From Paenirhodobacter enshiensis (GTDB lineage Bacteria; Pseudomonadota; Alphaproteobacteria; Rhodobacterales; Rhodobacteraceae), in the NCBI RefSeq assembly GCF_000740785.1, contig NZ_JFZB01000002.1:1-64000 (forward strand): a stretch of DNA of 64,000 nt, read 5' to 3'. The position numbers and the translations under genes are program-made. Positions 26,928-36,188 of the stretch are shown in pieces (the first letter of the stretch is position 1; each line of letters begins with the position of its first letter). A model generated the notes under the pieces. It was not told the DNA's origin, ran no database searches, and saw nothing but the letters and a program-made list of their open reading frames with translations.

Positions 26928-28937
26928 CTAATTGCGCCGCGTTCCGCGGCCGCCGCGACTGTAATCAATCGCATCGAAAAAGGCCCGGCTGCGTTCAAGC
27001 TCCTCCCTGTCGAGTTCGACGCCGTTTTGCGCCCGCACCGTGGCGCGGTCGGCGGCTTCCTGCGGTTTCAGTGCCTTTTCAAGGGCCTGCGTCGCCTGTG
27101 CAATGCGCCAGGTCACGCCCTCGTCGGCCAGTCCTTCGATCTCCTCGCGGGCCTCGGCGACCTCGCGCCGCCAGGCCCGCAACGCCAGCAGCTTGTCGAG
27201 ATCCGAGGCCAGACACTGCGCGGCGAATTCCGCATCGTCGCGGATCCCCGTCGCCAGTGCAGATCGCACATGGGGCTGTTCGAACAGCCTTTCAAGGTCA
27301 CCGTCCGCCTCGACCGACAGGCGTGCGGCGATTTCACCGGCCGGCAGCCCGACCAGCCGAAGCATCAGCCCCGACAGGCGTTCGTGCGACGGGTCGGTGA
27401 AGCGCAGGGTTTCGAGCGGCCCCTCGTAGCGCGCGATCAGCACCGGATGGGTAGCGAGGATCGCCAGAATCAGCGCCTCGCGCAGATGCTCGGTCACCCC
27501 GTCGTCCGGAGCCGCCACCAGAAGCGTCGCCCGCGTCGTCGGCAGGGGCAGCGCGGGCGGGGCCACGAAGCCGCGCCCGCGCCCGCTGCGTTTCCCGGTG
27601 AACGGCACGAAGCCGCCCGCCCCGCCCTCGCTGCGGGGGGCGGGGGTGCGGGTGAAACCGAACAGCTCCTCGCGCAGGCGCTTCACCTCGGCGCCGTAAT
27701 GGCTGCGGATCGAGGGGTCCTTGATCCGGGTGATCGCCGCGCGCAGCCGCTTGTCGAGGGCCGCGCGTCTTTCGGGACTGTCGAAAACCTGACCGTCGGT
27801 CTCGCGGTGCCACAGCAGATCGACCATCGGCCGCGCGGTGGCGAGAACCTTCTCCATCGCGCCACGCCCCTCGGCCTTGATCAGATCGTCCGGGTCCTGC
27901 CCGCCCGGCAGCAGCGCGAATCGCAGCCCCTTGCCGGCCTCCAAAAGCGGCAGCGCGAGGTCGATCACCCGAAGCGCCGCCCGCATCCCCGCCGTATCGC
28001 CGTCGAGCGCGATCACCGGCTCGTCATGGATGCGCCACATCAGATGGAGCTGCTCTTCCGTCACCGCCGTGCCCAGAGGCGCCACCGCGCCGCCGAACCC
28101 CGCCTGAGCCAGCGCGATCACATCCATGTAGCCTTCGCACACCACCAGCCGTGCGCCCTTGCCGCAGGCCTCGCGCGCCGGGCCGTGGTTGTAGAGATTG
28201 CGGCCCTTGTCGAACAACGGCGTCTCGGGGCCGTTGAGGTATTTCGCCCGCGCGTTGGGATCGAGCGAGCGCCCGCCGAGACTGATCGCGCGCCCGCGCC
28301 CGTCGCGGATCGGGAAAATCACCCGGCCGCGGAACCGGTCATAGGGCGCGCCACCATCGTCAGGGCGCGCGCACAGCCCCGCCTCGACGATCAGATCGGG
28401 GGCGATCCCCTTTGAAACCAGGGCGTTATACAGCCCCTGCCGATGATCCGGCGCCCAACCGATCTCGAAACGCGAGACGGTCTCGGCACTCAGCCCGCGG
28501 CGCGCGATGTAGTCGCGCGCGATGGAGCCGCCCTGCATCGACAGCTGCATCCGGTAGAATTTCACCGCCTCGTCCATGACCGAGGCGAGTTCCGAACGCC
28601 GGTCGGCACGCTCGGCCGCGCGCGGGTCGCGCTCGGGCATCGGCAATCCGGCCTCGCGGGCGAGGATCTCCACCGCCTCCATGAAGCCGACATTCTCGGT
28701 TTCGCGCAGGAAGGTCAGCGCGTCGCCCTTGGCGTGGCAGCCGAAGCAGTAATAATAGCCCTTGCGGTCATCGACATGGAACGAGGCCGACTTTTCCTGA
28801 TGGAACGGACATGGCGCCCACCAGTCGCCCTTGGCCTGGTTCGACTTGCGCATATCCCACACGACCTTGCGCCCGACCACCTGCGAGATCGAGACACGGT
28901 TGCGCAGTTCATCAAGGAATCCGGGTGGAAGACTCAT
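26928..28937 (-). CDS. dnaG: DNA primase
   Basis: The 669-residue primase synthesises RNA primers at the replication fork. It has the N-terminal zinc-binding CHC2 motif (Cys43, His46, Cys64, Cys67; the segments CPFH and CFGC), the catalytic core with the Toprim motif VVCEGYMDVIALAQAG and the metal-binding ALDGDTAGMRAA, and a C-terminal helicase-binding region with weak conservation. The open frame reaches 28994, but MSLPPGFLDELRNRVSI at 28937 is the family N-terminus. It is located directly upstream of rpoD on the same strand. Confidence 0.97.
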   Translation of the reverse strand: MSLPPGFLDELRNRVSISQVVGRKVVWDMRKSNQAKGDWWAPCPFHQEKSASFHVDDRKGYYYCFGCHAKGDALTFLRETENVGFMEAVEILAREAGLPMPERDPRAAERADRRSELASVMDEAVKFYRMQLSMQGGSIARDYIARRGLSAETVSRFEIGWAPDHRQGLYNALVSKGIAPDLIVEAGLCARPDDGGAPYDRFRGRVIFPIRDGRGRAISLGGRSLDPNARAKYLNGPETPLFDKGRNLYNHGPAREACGKGARLVVCEGYMDVIALAQAGFGGAVAPLGTAVTEEQLHLMWRIHDEPVIALDGDTAGMRAALRVIDLALPLLEAGKGLRFALLPGGQDPDDLIKAEGRGAMEKVLATARPMVDLLWHRETDGQVFDSPERRAALDKRLRAAITRIKDPSIRSHYGAEVKRLREELFGFTRTPAPRSEGGAGGFVPFTGKRSGRGRGFVAPPALPLPTTRATLLVAAPDDGVTEHLREALILAILATHPVLIARYEGPLETLRFTDPSHERLSGLMLRLVGLPAGEIAARLSVEADGDLERLFEQPHVRSALATGIRDDAEFAAQCLASDLDKLLALRAWRREVAEAREEIEGLADEGVTWRIAQATQALEKALKPQEAADRATVRAQNGVELDREELERSRAFFDAIDYSRGGRGTRRN

Positions 28938-29225
28938 GCCTTCACTATCGGGGCACGGGACGCCGAAGTCGAGAGGGGCACGCCGCCCGGACACGGGAAC
29001 GCCCCCCTGCCTGCGACATATCGTACAAGAAAGGCCCCCGGGCCGGGCAAAACCCCGATCCGACTCGACAAAACAGCGAAAAATCAGTTACTCAAACTCC
29101 CGGTAAGCGTTAATAATGTTGCCCTGAAGGCTCTTGCAACGTCGTCGGGCCTCACTTCTGGAGCACTGGCGTGCTTTCGCCCGTTGCGACGTCCCGATGC
29201 GGGGTTCTCAGAGCGGAGTTATGTG

Positions 29226-30959
29226 ATGCAGCAGAAATCCGGACGGAACCGTTCCGACTCGCGCAGCGTCGCGATCCGCACCGCCCTGAAGACGCGCCTT
29301 GCATCGGAAGACGGTGCGCTGCTGCCGCTCGCGCTGATGATGTTCGTGTTCATGATGTGCGTCACCGGCCTCGCCATCGACTTCGTGCGCGAAGAGGAAA
29401 TGCGCACGAAGATCCAGAACACGCTCGACCGCGCAGTGCTGGCCGCGACCTCGCTGTCGCAGGACCTCGATCCGGTCGAGGTGGTTTCGGACTACCTCAA
29501 CAAGGCAGGGCTCGGGGCTGTGGCGGTCAACACGGTCGTGCAACAGGGCACGAATATGGAATGGCGTCAGGTCACCGCGACGACGGACGATTCGATCAAC
29601 ACGATGTTCGGCAAGCTGGTCGGGATCAACACCCTCGGGGTTTCGGGCAACAGCCAGGCCCGCGAGGAAATCGGCAATGTCGAAATTTCGCTCGTGCTCG
29701 ACATCTCCGGCTCGATGAACGACACGGTGACAGTGAACGGCAAAAGCACCACCCGCATCGCGGCGCTGCGCTCGGCCGCGACGACCTTCGTGGGCAAGAT
29801 GTTCGACTCCGTTCAGGGGCCCGATGTGCCCGCAGGACGGTTGTCGATCTCGGTGGTGCCCTACAATCAGCAGGTGTCGCTTGGCAGCACGACGGCAGCG
29901 GGCTTCACCCTGTCGAGCGATCACGCCCAGAACACCTGCGCCGATGTCGAGATGCTGAGCACCAGTTCCCTCGCCATCTCGCCGTCCACCACCTTGCAGC
30001 GCACGATGTATGGCGACAGCTTCAACTACTCCGGCCAGCTGGCACTGACCGGCTCCTCCTGGTCGCTCCCGCAAACCACCAACGTGAAAAACTGCCCTGA
30101 ATACAGCTATGCCTCGGTGCTGGCCTGGGCCAATGACGAGACCAAGATCAACAGCAAGATCAACGGGCTGTCGGCAGCGGGCGACACCGGGATCGACATC
30201 GGGGCCCGCTGGGGGCTGGCCCTGCTCGATCCTTCGACGCAGCCGGCACTGACCACGCTGATCAACAGGGGCAGCGTCGATACCGCTCTGGCGGGGCGGC
30301 CGTTCAACTATGCCAGCACGTCCTCGACGCAGGACGACAGCGCGATGAAGGTGATGGTGCTGATGACCGACGGCCAGAACACCCGCAGCTATTCGACAAA
30401 GGCCGCCTATCGCACCGGGAACTCCGGGTTCTACTCGACCAAATCGGCCACGACGTTCTCGACGTCGACCTACGCGAGCTGGGGCTCCACGTCGGACTGG
30501 GCGTCGCTCTATTATTACGACTCCACCAGGAGGATGTATTACAGCATGAGCGGCAAATCCTGGTCGACATCGGTGTCGGGAACGCTTTACCCGATCACCT
30601 GGCAAACGATCTGGGGCAAGAACTACACGCTGCAATACGTGGCCCAGACGTTCCTGTATCCGCCGTGGCACTCGGTCGATACCTCGGTTACCAAGCAAAG
30701 CGCCTATGACACGATGGCGATCAAGTCCGAGTTCGACGGCAAGGACACTGCGCTCAACGATCTGTGCACGGTGGCCAAGGACAGTTCGCATGACATCTAC
30801 ATCTTCACGGTCGCCGTCGACGCCCCGAGCGATGGCGCAGCGATCCTGAAGAAATGCGCGACGAACGCAGGCTATGCTTACGATGTCGATTCGAACGATC
30901 TTTCGACGGCGTTCACCTCGATCGCCTCATCGATCAACGCGCTTCGACTGACGAACTGA
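29226..30959 (+). CDS. TadG-like pilus-assembly protein with von Willebrand factor A domain
   Basis: This 577-residue protein begins with a basic N-terminus and one hydrophobic helix at about residues 31-52 (LLPLALMMFVFMMCVTGLAI) followed by a TadE/G-like helix. A vWA domain follows: MIDAS DISGSMN with Asp159, Ser161 and Ser163, then LMTDGQN near residue 377. The large middle is rich in Ser/Thr/Tyr, as expected for an extracellular or periplasmic surface protein. ATG 29226 is used: GGAG lies about eight bases upstream; the GTG at 29223 is an alternative. Long upstream extension of the frame to 28443 runs opposite dnaG and is not coding. Two TadE-like genes follow. The tad secretion ATPase genes are not in the window. 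Confidence 0.88.
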   Translation: MQQKSGRNRSDSRSVAIRTALKTRLASEDGALLPLALMMFVFMMCVTGLAIDFVREEEMRTKIQNTLDRAVLAATSLSQDLDPVEVVSDYLNKAGLGAVAVNTVVQQGTNMEWRQVTATTDDSINTMFGKLVGINTLGVSGNSQAREEIGNVEISLVLDISGSMNDTVTVNGKSTTRIAALRSAATTFVGKMFDSVQGPDVPAGRLSISVVPYNQQVSLGSTTAAGFTLSSDHAQNTCADVEMLSTSSLAISPSTTLQRTMYGDSFNYSGQLALTGSSWSLPQTTNVKNCPEYSYASVLAWANDETKINSKINGLSAAGDTGIDIGARWGLALLDPSTQPALTTLINRGSVDTALAGRPFNYASTSSTQDDSAMKVMVLMTDGQNTRSYSTKAAYRTGNSGFYSTKSATTFSTSTYASWGSTSDWASLYYYDSTRRMYYSMSGKSWSTSVSGTLYPITWQTIWGKNYTLQYVAQTFLYPPWHSVDTSVTKQSAYDTMAIKSEFDGKDTALNDLCTVAKDSSHDIYIFTVAVDAPSDGAAILKKCATNAGYAYDVDSNDLSTAFTSIASSINALRLTN

Positions 30960-30967
30960 GGCCGGAG

Positions 30968-31507
30968 ATGCTCCTGAGACGACTTCGCCTTGCCGCCCGT
31001 GCCGAGGACGGGGCGGTCACCATCCCGACCGTCATCTGGCTGCCGATCTTCTTCCTGATCCTGTTCTTCGGGCTGGAGATGATGTTCATCTCGTTCCGGC
31101 AGGTGCTGCTCGATCATGCCGTTGACGTCACGACACGCGAACTGCGCCTCGGAACCGCGACGCTGGAAACGCATGACGAACTGAAGGCCGCGGTCTGCAC
31201 TGCCATGCACTTCGTTCCGGATTGCGAGGCCAACATGGCGGTCGAGGTCTTCCCGGTCGATACCGATACCTGGTCTTTGACCAACACGAACGGCATCCTG
31301 TGCACCGATTCGACCTCGACCGAGGTTCTCACCCCCGAAATCAACCGCGGCGGCTCGAACCAGATGGTCGTGCTGCGCGCCTGTCTGAAGATGCCCCCGC
31401 TGACCACCATCGACCCGCTGTCGCGGGCGATGATGACCGACGCCTCGGGACGGTTCGCGCTGACATCGGTCACCGTGTTCGTCAACGAGCCGCGGGCAAC
31501 GAACTGA
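30968..31507 (+). CDS. TadE-like pseudopilin protein
   Basis: The 179-residue product has the TadE layout: a short basic N-terminus with RAEDGAVTIP, one transmembrane segment (about residues 19-41, TVIWLPIFFLILFFGLEMMF), then an extracellular domain with paired cysteines. The ATG at 30968 is eight bases after the TadG-like stop, and GAGG overlapping that stop acts as ribosome site. The next gene follows after 13 bases, so three genes form one unit. TadE-like pseudopilins contribute to Flp/Tad pili or related surface structures; direct homologues are not identified here. Confidence 0.82.
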   Translation: MLLRRLRLAARAEDGAVTIPTVIWLPIFFLILFFGLEMMFISFRQVLLDHAVDVTTRELRLGTATLETHDELKAAVCTAMHFVPDCEANMAVEVFPVDTDTWSLTNTNGILCTDSTSTEVLTPEINRGGSNQMVVLRACLKMPPLTTIDPLSRAMMTDASGRFALTSVTVFVNEPRATN

Positions 31508-31520
31508 GGGGGGACCGGAC

Positions 31521-32141
31521 ATGACAGCCATCCTGAAACGCTTCCGGCTGCGCCGCGACCGGGCATGTAGCGATGCGTCAACCTCCGGCTCGGTCCCGGT
31601 CGAGGGCATGTTCGGCGGGCTGATGCTGATCATCTGGCTGCTGTTCTCGTTCGAGTTCTACGATGCGTTCCGGACCCGGGCGATCGTGAACTCGTCCTCT
31701 TACGTCGTTGCAGACCTGATTTCGCGTCAGGCCGGCGGCATCGGGCCGACCTTCGTCAACGGCGTGAAGACCATCTTCGACCAGATGACAAAAGCGCATT
31801 CGAGTTCCGCCACCTGGATGCGGGTGACGATCATCACCTGTTCGGCCACCGCGAATACCGACTCCTGCGACGGCACCACGAAGATGTTCAGCCTCGCTTC
31901 GTCCTACGCGACGGGCACGCACAGCCCGATGACACAGACCGTTCTGAACGGCCATTCGGCCAGCATCCCCGCCATGGCCGCAGGAGACACCGCGGTCATT
32001 GTGGAAACCTATTACGACTACTGGTCGCTGTTCAACGTGCTGAGCGACCGGCCGATGCAGGCGGGAACGCTGATGACCTTCTCGGAATTCGTGGTCACCC
32101 GGCCGCGCGGCGCGCGCACGGTGTGGAACACGAGCCTCTAG
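31521..32141 (+). CDS. TadE/TadG-like pseudopilin protein
   Basis: The 206-residue protein has a basic cytoplasmic N-terminus (about 28 residues), one transmembrane helix (residues about 30-48, MFGGLMLIIWLLFSFEFYDAF), and an outer domain with Ser/Thr-rich segments. The pre-helix VPVEGMFGG resembles the prepilin-like Gly/Glu segment seen in TadE proteins. It is the third gene of the TadG-TadE-TadE-like set and ends 57 bases before the convergent hom gene. The similarity is by architecture, not by close motif match, so the name is general. Confidence 0.75.
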   Translation: MTAILKRFRLRRDRACSDASTSGSVPVEGMFGGLMLIIWLLFSFEFYDAFRTRAIVNSSSYVVADLISRQAGGIGPTFVNGVKTIFDQMTKAHSSSATWMRVTIITCSATANTDSCDGTTKMFSLASSYATGTHSPMTQTVLNGHSASIPAMAAGDTAVIVETYYDYWSLFNVLSDRPMQAGTLMTFSEFVVTRPRGARTVWNTSL

Positions 32142-32198
32142 CGCCCCTCGCCCCGTTCTCGTTGAGAGCCCCCCGGGGGAGAGGCGAAGCCCGAAGGC

Positions 32199-33497
32199 TC
32201 AGACCTCTTCGATGCGCATCGCGACGGCATCGCCCATCACCACCCCGGTCGCGGCGAAGGCCGAAAGCGCGAAGTCCACAGCGTCTGGCGTGGTCTTGTG
32301 GGTGACGATCAGCACCGGCGCCGAATGATCGGCATGGCCATACTGACGCAACCGCGAGATCGAGATCCCCGCCTCGCCCAGAACCGTCGCCACCTTCGCC
32401 AAAGCGCCGGGTTTATCGAGCAATTCCAGACGGATATAATAGGCCACCGGGGCCGAAACCGCGGCCGGCTGGGCATAGGCCAGGCTTTCGGCCGGCTGCC
32501 CGAAGGTCGGGATGCGCAGCCCGCGCGCCAGATCGAGCACATCGCCCATCACCGCCGAGGCCGTCGGCCCCTCGCCCGCCCCCGCGCCGCGCAGCACCAC
32601 CTGCCCGACCGCATCGCCTTCGAGCACCACCATGTTGGTGCCTCCCTCCAGCTGACCGAGCGGCGAGGCCGCCGGAACGAGGCACGGCATCATCCGCTGT
32701 TCGAGGCCGCGCCCGGTCATCTGCGCCACGCCGAGAAGCTTGATCCGGTAGCCCATGTCACCGGCACGACGGATATCGTCGATCGACACCCGGCCAATAC
32801 CTTCAAGCACAACGTCATCGAAGCTCACCCGGGTGCCGAAAGCGATGGCAGCGAGGATCGCGAGCTTGTGCCCGGCGTCGATGCCGCCCACGTCGAGCGT
32901 CGGATCGGCCTCGAGATAGCCGAGGGCACGGGCCTCCTCGAACACGGTGTCATAGGGCAGACCGGCGCTTTCCATCCGGGTCAGGATGTAATTGCAGGTG
33001 CCGTTCATCACGCCCATCACGCGGCGGATGCGGTTGCCCGCGAGGCCCTCTGTCAGGGTCTTGATGACCGGGATCCCACCGGCCACCGCGGCCTCGAAGC
33101 GAATGACCCGGCCAAGCGATTCGGCCATCTCGGCCAGTGTCTGACCGTGATGGGCAAGCAGCGCCTTGTTCGCGGTCACCACGTCCTTGCCGGCACTCAG
33201 CGCGGCCTCTATGGCCGAACGCGCGGCGCCCTCGTGGCCACCGATCAGCTCGACCAGCACATCGACATCCTCGCGCACGGCAAGGGCCACCGGATCTGTC
33301 TCCCAGGCGTAGGCCGAAAGGTCCGCATCGCGGTTCTTGCTGCGGTCGCGGGCAGAGACTGCGGTGATGACCACCGGCCGGCCAGCGCGCACCGCCAGCA
33401 GATCGGCGTGAGCCTGGACGATCTTCACCACCCCGATGCCGACAGTCCCGAGCCCCGCGATACCAAGGCGCAGCGGCGAAACATCAGCAACAGACAT
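32199..33497 (-). CDS. hom: Homoserine dehydrogenase
   Basis: The 432-residue enzyme reduces aspartate semialdehyde to homoserine in the threonine/methionine branch. It has the N-terminal Rossmann motif GIAGLGTVGIGVV (about residue 12), the VTANKALLA and AAVAGGIPVIKTL motifs, the catalytic region GVMNGTCNYILTRM, LGYLEADPTLDVGGIDAGHKL, and a C-terminal ACT domain (VAYYIRLELLDKPGALAKVATVL) that binds threonine for feedback control. MSVADVSPLRL at 33497, with GAGG just upstream, is preferred over the ATG at 33512. Confidence 0.96.
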   Translation of the reverse strand: MSVADVSPLRLGIAGLGTVGIGVVKIVQAHADLLAVRAGRPVVITAVSARDRSKNRDADLSAYAWETDPVALAVREDVDVLVELIGGHEGAARSAIEAALSAGKDVVTANKALLAHHGQTLAEMAESLGRVIRFEAAVAGGIPVIKTLTEGLAGNRIRRVMGVMNGTCNYILTRMESAGLPYDTVFEEARALGYLEADPTLDVGGIDAGHKLAILAAIAFGTRVSFDDVVLEGIGRVSIDDIRRAGDMGYRIKLLGVAQMTGRGLEQRMMPCLVPAASPLGQLEGGTNMVVLEGDAVGQVVLRGAGAGEGPTASAVMGDVLDLARGLRIPTFGQPAESLAYAQPAAVSAPVAYYIRLELLDKPGALAKVATVLGEAGISISRLRQYGHADHSAPVLIVTHKTTPDAVDFALSAFAATGVVMGDAVAMRIEEV

Positions 33498-33594
33498 GGG
33501 AAACCTCGTCATGATAGGGCGATCCCCGTCCTGTTAGCCCGGCAGAGCGTTTCATGCAACGCGCCTGTCGGCGGACCGGGGCAAAGCCGGGGGC

Positions 33595-33795
33595 TCAGGG
33601 CATTTCGGCGCGCAGCGCATCGGCCCGGGCGCGCAGCGCATCGCCGCGTGCGGTCAGATCCGGTGCGGGATCGGGTTCGGGCGCGCGGCCCGCCAGGATC
33701 GTCTGCGTGGGAACAAGGGCAGGATAGCCGTCAGACCCGCCCGAGCAGGCGGCAAGGGCGGCAAGGATCAGGGCCAGCGCGGTCGGACGGGTCAT
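33595..33795 (-). CDS. Small predicted lipoprotein, 66 residues
   Basis: The 66-residue product begins MTRPTALALILAALAAC, a signal with lipobox LAAC and lipidated Cys17. It has a short mature region with YPALVPTQTILAGR and ends with an alternating Ala/Arg helix (ARGDALRARADALRAEMP). The frame stays open far upstream, but that part runs opposite recJ. It lies between hom (same strand) and recJ (divergent). The lipobox and short size make it a credible real gene; I recognise the general type from Rhodobacteraceae but no function. Confidence 0.75.
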   Translation of the reverse strand: MTRPTALALILAALAACSGGSDGYPALVPTQTILAGRAPEPDPAPDLTARGDALRARADALRAEMP

Positions 33796-33910
33796 GTCGG
33801 GTTCCTGCGAAGATCGGTCTCGGGGCGCAGCATAGGCACCGCGCGCCCGACTGGCCAGAGGCCCCACACAGCGCGCTGGCACGGCCCGGGCCGATCGGCT
33901 AGGACAGGGC

Positions 33911-35662
33911 ATGACCACCGCATTCCTGAACGTCGAACATTCGCTGACCGGGCGGCGCTGGATCGGCCCCTCGGCCGAGGCCGACCGTCTGGCCGAGGCC
34001 ATGGCCCGCGACACCGCCCTGCCGCTGCCGCTCGCGCGCATACTCGTCGCGCGCGGGGTCGAACCCGCCGAGGCCGAGGGTTTCCTCGAACCGACGCTGC
34101 GCGCGCTTTTGCCCGATCCGCGCCGGCTGAAGGACATGGAGGCCGCGGCCGCGCGCTTCCTGCACGCGGTGAAGACGCATCAGCGCATCGCGGTCTTCGC
34201 CGATTACGATGTCGATGGCGGCTCTTCCGCGGCGCTGCTGATCGCCTGGCTGCGCGCGATGGGGCAACGCCCGACGCTCTATATCCCCGACCGGATCGAC
34301 GAGGGCTACGGGCCGAACGTGCCGGCGATGCAGGCGCTTTCCCGCGATCACGACCTGATCGTCTGCGTCGATTGCGGCACCCTCAGCCACGAGCCGGTGG
34401 CGGCCGCGGCACCGACCGATGTGGTGATCCTCGATCACCATCTGGGGGCCGAGACGCTGCCCCCCGCGCTGGCCGTGGTAAACCCGAACCGGCTCGACGA
34501 AAGCGGAGATCTGGGGTTCCTGTGCGCCGCTTCGGTGGTGTTCCTGATGCTGGTCGAGGTGAACCGCCAGATGCGGGCCGAGGGCGCGCAAGGCCCCGAT
34601 CTGATGGGGCTTCTCGACCTCGTGGCGCTGGCGACGGTGGCGGATGTGGCGCCCCTCGTCGGGGTGAACCGGGCGCTGGTGCGGCAGGGGCTGAAGATCA
34701 TGGCGCGGCGCGAACGGCCGGGCCTCGTGGCGCTTTCGGATGTCGCGCGGCTCGATCAGGCGCCCTCGGCCTATCATCTGGGCTTCGTTCTGGGGCCGCG
34801 GGTGAACGCGGGCGGCCGGATCGGTGCGGCCGATCTCGGCGCGCGCCTTCTGTCGACCGACGACAAGGCCGAGGCCGAGGCACTGGCCGAACGCCTCGAC
34901 CGGCTGAACACCGAGCGGCGCGAGATCGAGAACCGGGTCCGCGAACAGGCCCTCGCGCAGGCCGAGGAACGCGGCCTCGATGCGCCGCTGGTCTGGGCGG
35001 CGGGCGAAGGCTGGCACCCGGGCGTCGTCGGCATCGTCGCGGCCCGTCTGAAAGAGGCGACGAACCGCCCCGCCGTGGTGATCGGGCTGGAGAACGGCAT
35101 CGGCAAGGGCTCGGCGCGCTCGATCGCGGGGGTGGACCTCGGCGCCTCGGTGCAGCGGGTGGCGGCGGAAGGGCTGCTGATGAAGGGCGGCGGGCACCGG
35201 ATGGCCGCGGGCCTCACCGTCGCCGAGGACAAGATCGAGGCGGCGATGGCGCGGCTGTCGGAACTTCTGGCGAAACAGGGCGCGGGCGAGGCGGGCCCGG
35301 CCGATCTGCGCCTCGACGGCCTGCTGATGCCCGGCGCGGTGACGCCCGCGCTGATCGAGGACCTCGACCGCGCCGGCCCCTTCGGTCAGGGCGCCCCGGC
35401 GCCGCGCTTCGCCTTCGCCGGGATGGAAATCACCGGCCCGCGCCGGATCGGCGAAACGCATCTGCGGTTCAGCCTCGGCGACGGCATGGGGGGACGCATC
35501 GACGCCGTGGCCTTCGGCGCCTTCGACGGCCCGCTCGGCCCCGCGTTGACCGAGGGCGGCGCGACCCGGTTTCACCTTGCGGGACGGCTGGAAATCAACA
35601 GCTGGGGCGGGCGCAACCGGGTGCAACTGCGCCTCGAGGATGCAGCCCGCGCCGAAGGCTGA
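33911..35662 (+). CDS. recJ: Single-stranded-DNA-specific exonuclease RecJ
   Basis: The 583-residue nuclease degrades 5' single-stranded DNA in recombination and mismatch repair. It shows DHH-family motifs: FADYDVDGGSSAA (about residue 96), VDCGTLS near 152, LDHHLG near 174, and the DHHA1 region with WHPGVVGIVAARLKE and the KGGGHRMAAGL motif. The OB domain follows at the C-terminus. The start ATG at 33911 may be translated from a leaderless or very short message because a TAGGAC sequence lies five bases before it. It is divergent from the small lipoprotein gene and precedes two tRNA-Glu genes. Confidence 0.95.
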   Translation: MTTAFLNVEHSLTGRRWIGPSAEADRLAEAMARDTALPLPLARILVARGVEPAEAEGFLEPTLRALLPDPRRLKDMEAAAARFLHAVKTHQRIAVFADYDVDGGSSAALLIAWLRAMGQRPTLYIPDRIDEGYGPNVPAMQALSRDHDLIVCVDCGTLSHEPVAAAAPTDVVILDHHLGAETLPPALAVVNPNRLDESGDLGFLCAASVVFLMLVEVNRQMRAEGAQGPDLMGLLDLVALATVADVAPLVGVNRALVRQGLKIMARRERPGLVALSDVARLDQAPSAYHLGFVLGPRVNAGGRIGAADLGARLLSTDDKAEAEALAERLDRLNTERREIENRVREQALAQAEERGLDAPLVWAAGEGWHPGVVGIVAARLKEATNRPAVVIGLENGIGKGSARSIAGVDLGASVQRVAAEGLLMKGGGHRMAAGLTVAEDKIEAAMARLSELLAKQGAGEAGPADLRLDGLLMPGAVTPALIEDLDRAGPFGQGAPAPRFAFAGMEITGPRRIGETHLRFSLGDGMGGRIDAVAFGAFDGPLGPALTEGGATRFHLAGRLEINSWGGRNRVQLRLEDAARAEG

Positions 35663-35829
35663 TCGCGGCGTCCCCGGCACCTCCCCGAACAACCCCTTGC
35701 GCGGCCTTGTTTTTAAGGCGGCGCAAGAAAGTTCGCCGGAAAGTGAAAAACCCTCTTGCGAGTCACCCGAGCCTCACATAAACACCGCGTCACGCCGCGC
35801 CGGGCACGCCCCGGGACGGCCAGAAGGAT

Positions 35830-35904
35830 GGCCCGTTCGTCTATCGGTTAGGACGCCAGGTTTTCAACCTGAAAAGAGGGGTTCGACTCCCCTACGGGCT
35901 ACCA
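35830..35904 (+). tRNA. tRNA-Glu (TTC)
   Basis: The 75-base sequence with encoded CCA folds as a cloverleaf: acceptor GGCCCGT pairs with ACGGGCT (with a G-T closing pair), D-arm with GGTTAGGAC, anticodon stem CAGG/CCTG around loop TTTTCAA giving anticodon TTC, and T-arm GGGGTTCGACTCCCC. It lies 168 bases after recJ. Confidence 0.97.
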
Positions 35905-35996
35905 CTTCTGATCCCGGAAGTTTTTCCGGGAACGTTGCACGAGACGGCTTTAACCTCCCCGCGCATCGTTCTACATAGCGGATGAAACCGCATAGT

Positions 35997-36071
35997 GGCC
36001 CGTTCGTCTATCGGTTAGGACGCCAGGTTCTCAACCTGAAAAGAGGGGTTCGATTCCCCTACGGGCTACCA
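35997..36071 (+). tRNA. tRNA-Glu (CTC)
   Basis: The 75-base gene is nearly identical to the upstream tRNA-Glu, differing in the first anticodon base (loop TTCTCAA, anticodon CTC) and one T-loop base (GATT instead of GACT). The pair arose by tandem duplication; 92 bases separate them. CCA is encoded. Confidence 0.97.
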
Positions 36072-36188
36072 CTTCTTCCCAACTCCCAGATCTGCTGTTC
36101 ACCGGCGCACAGGCAACGGCCTTCCGTTGCGCTTTCGCGCCCCTATCTTGCACGAGGGCCCGATCCGGACCCGCAGCAGGAGAGCGCC

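Noticed and set aside
24807-28415. Forward open frame of 1202 codons opposite rpoD and dnaG
   Set aside because: rpoD and dnaG are certain; the forward frame has no ribosome site, no family motif and antisense composition.
28443-29225. Upstream extension of the TadG-like frame
   Set aside because: It overlaps dnaG on the other strand; ATG 29226 with GGAG and the membrane helix shortly after it define the start.
35830-36071. tRNA genes as an attachment site for an integrated element
   Set aside because: No integrase, no truncated tRNA copy and no change in composition nearby.
35982-36188. Upstream extension of the dioxygenase-esterase frame
   Set aside because: It runs through tRNA-Glu (CTC); ATG 36189 has a good ribosome site and the family N-terminus.
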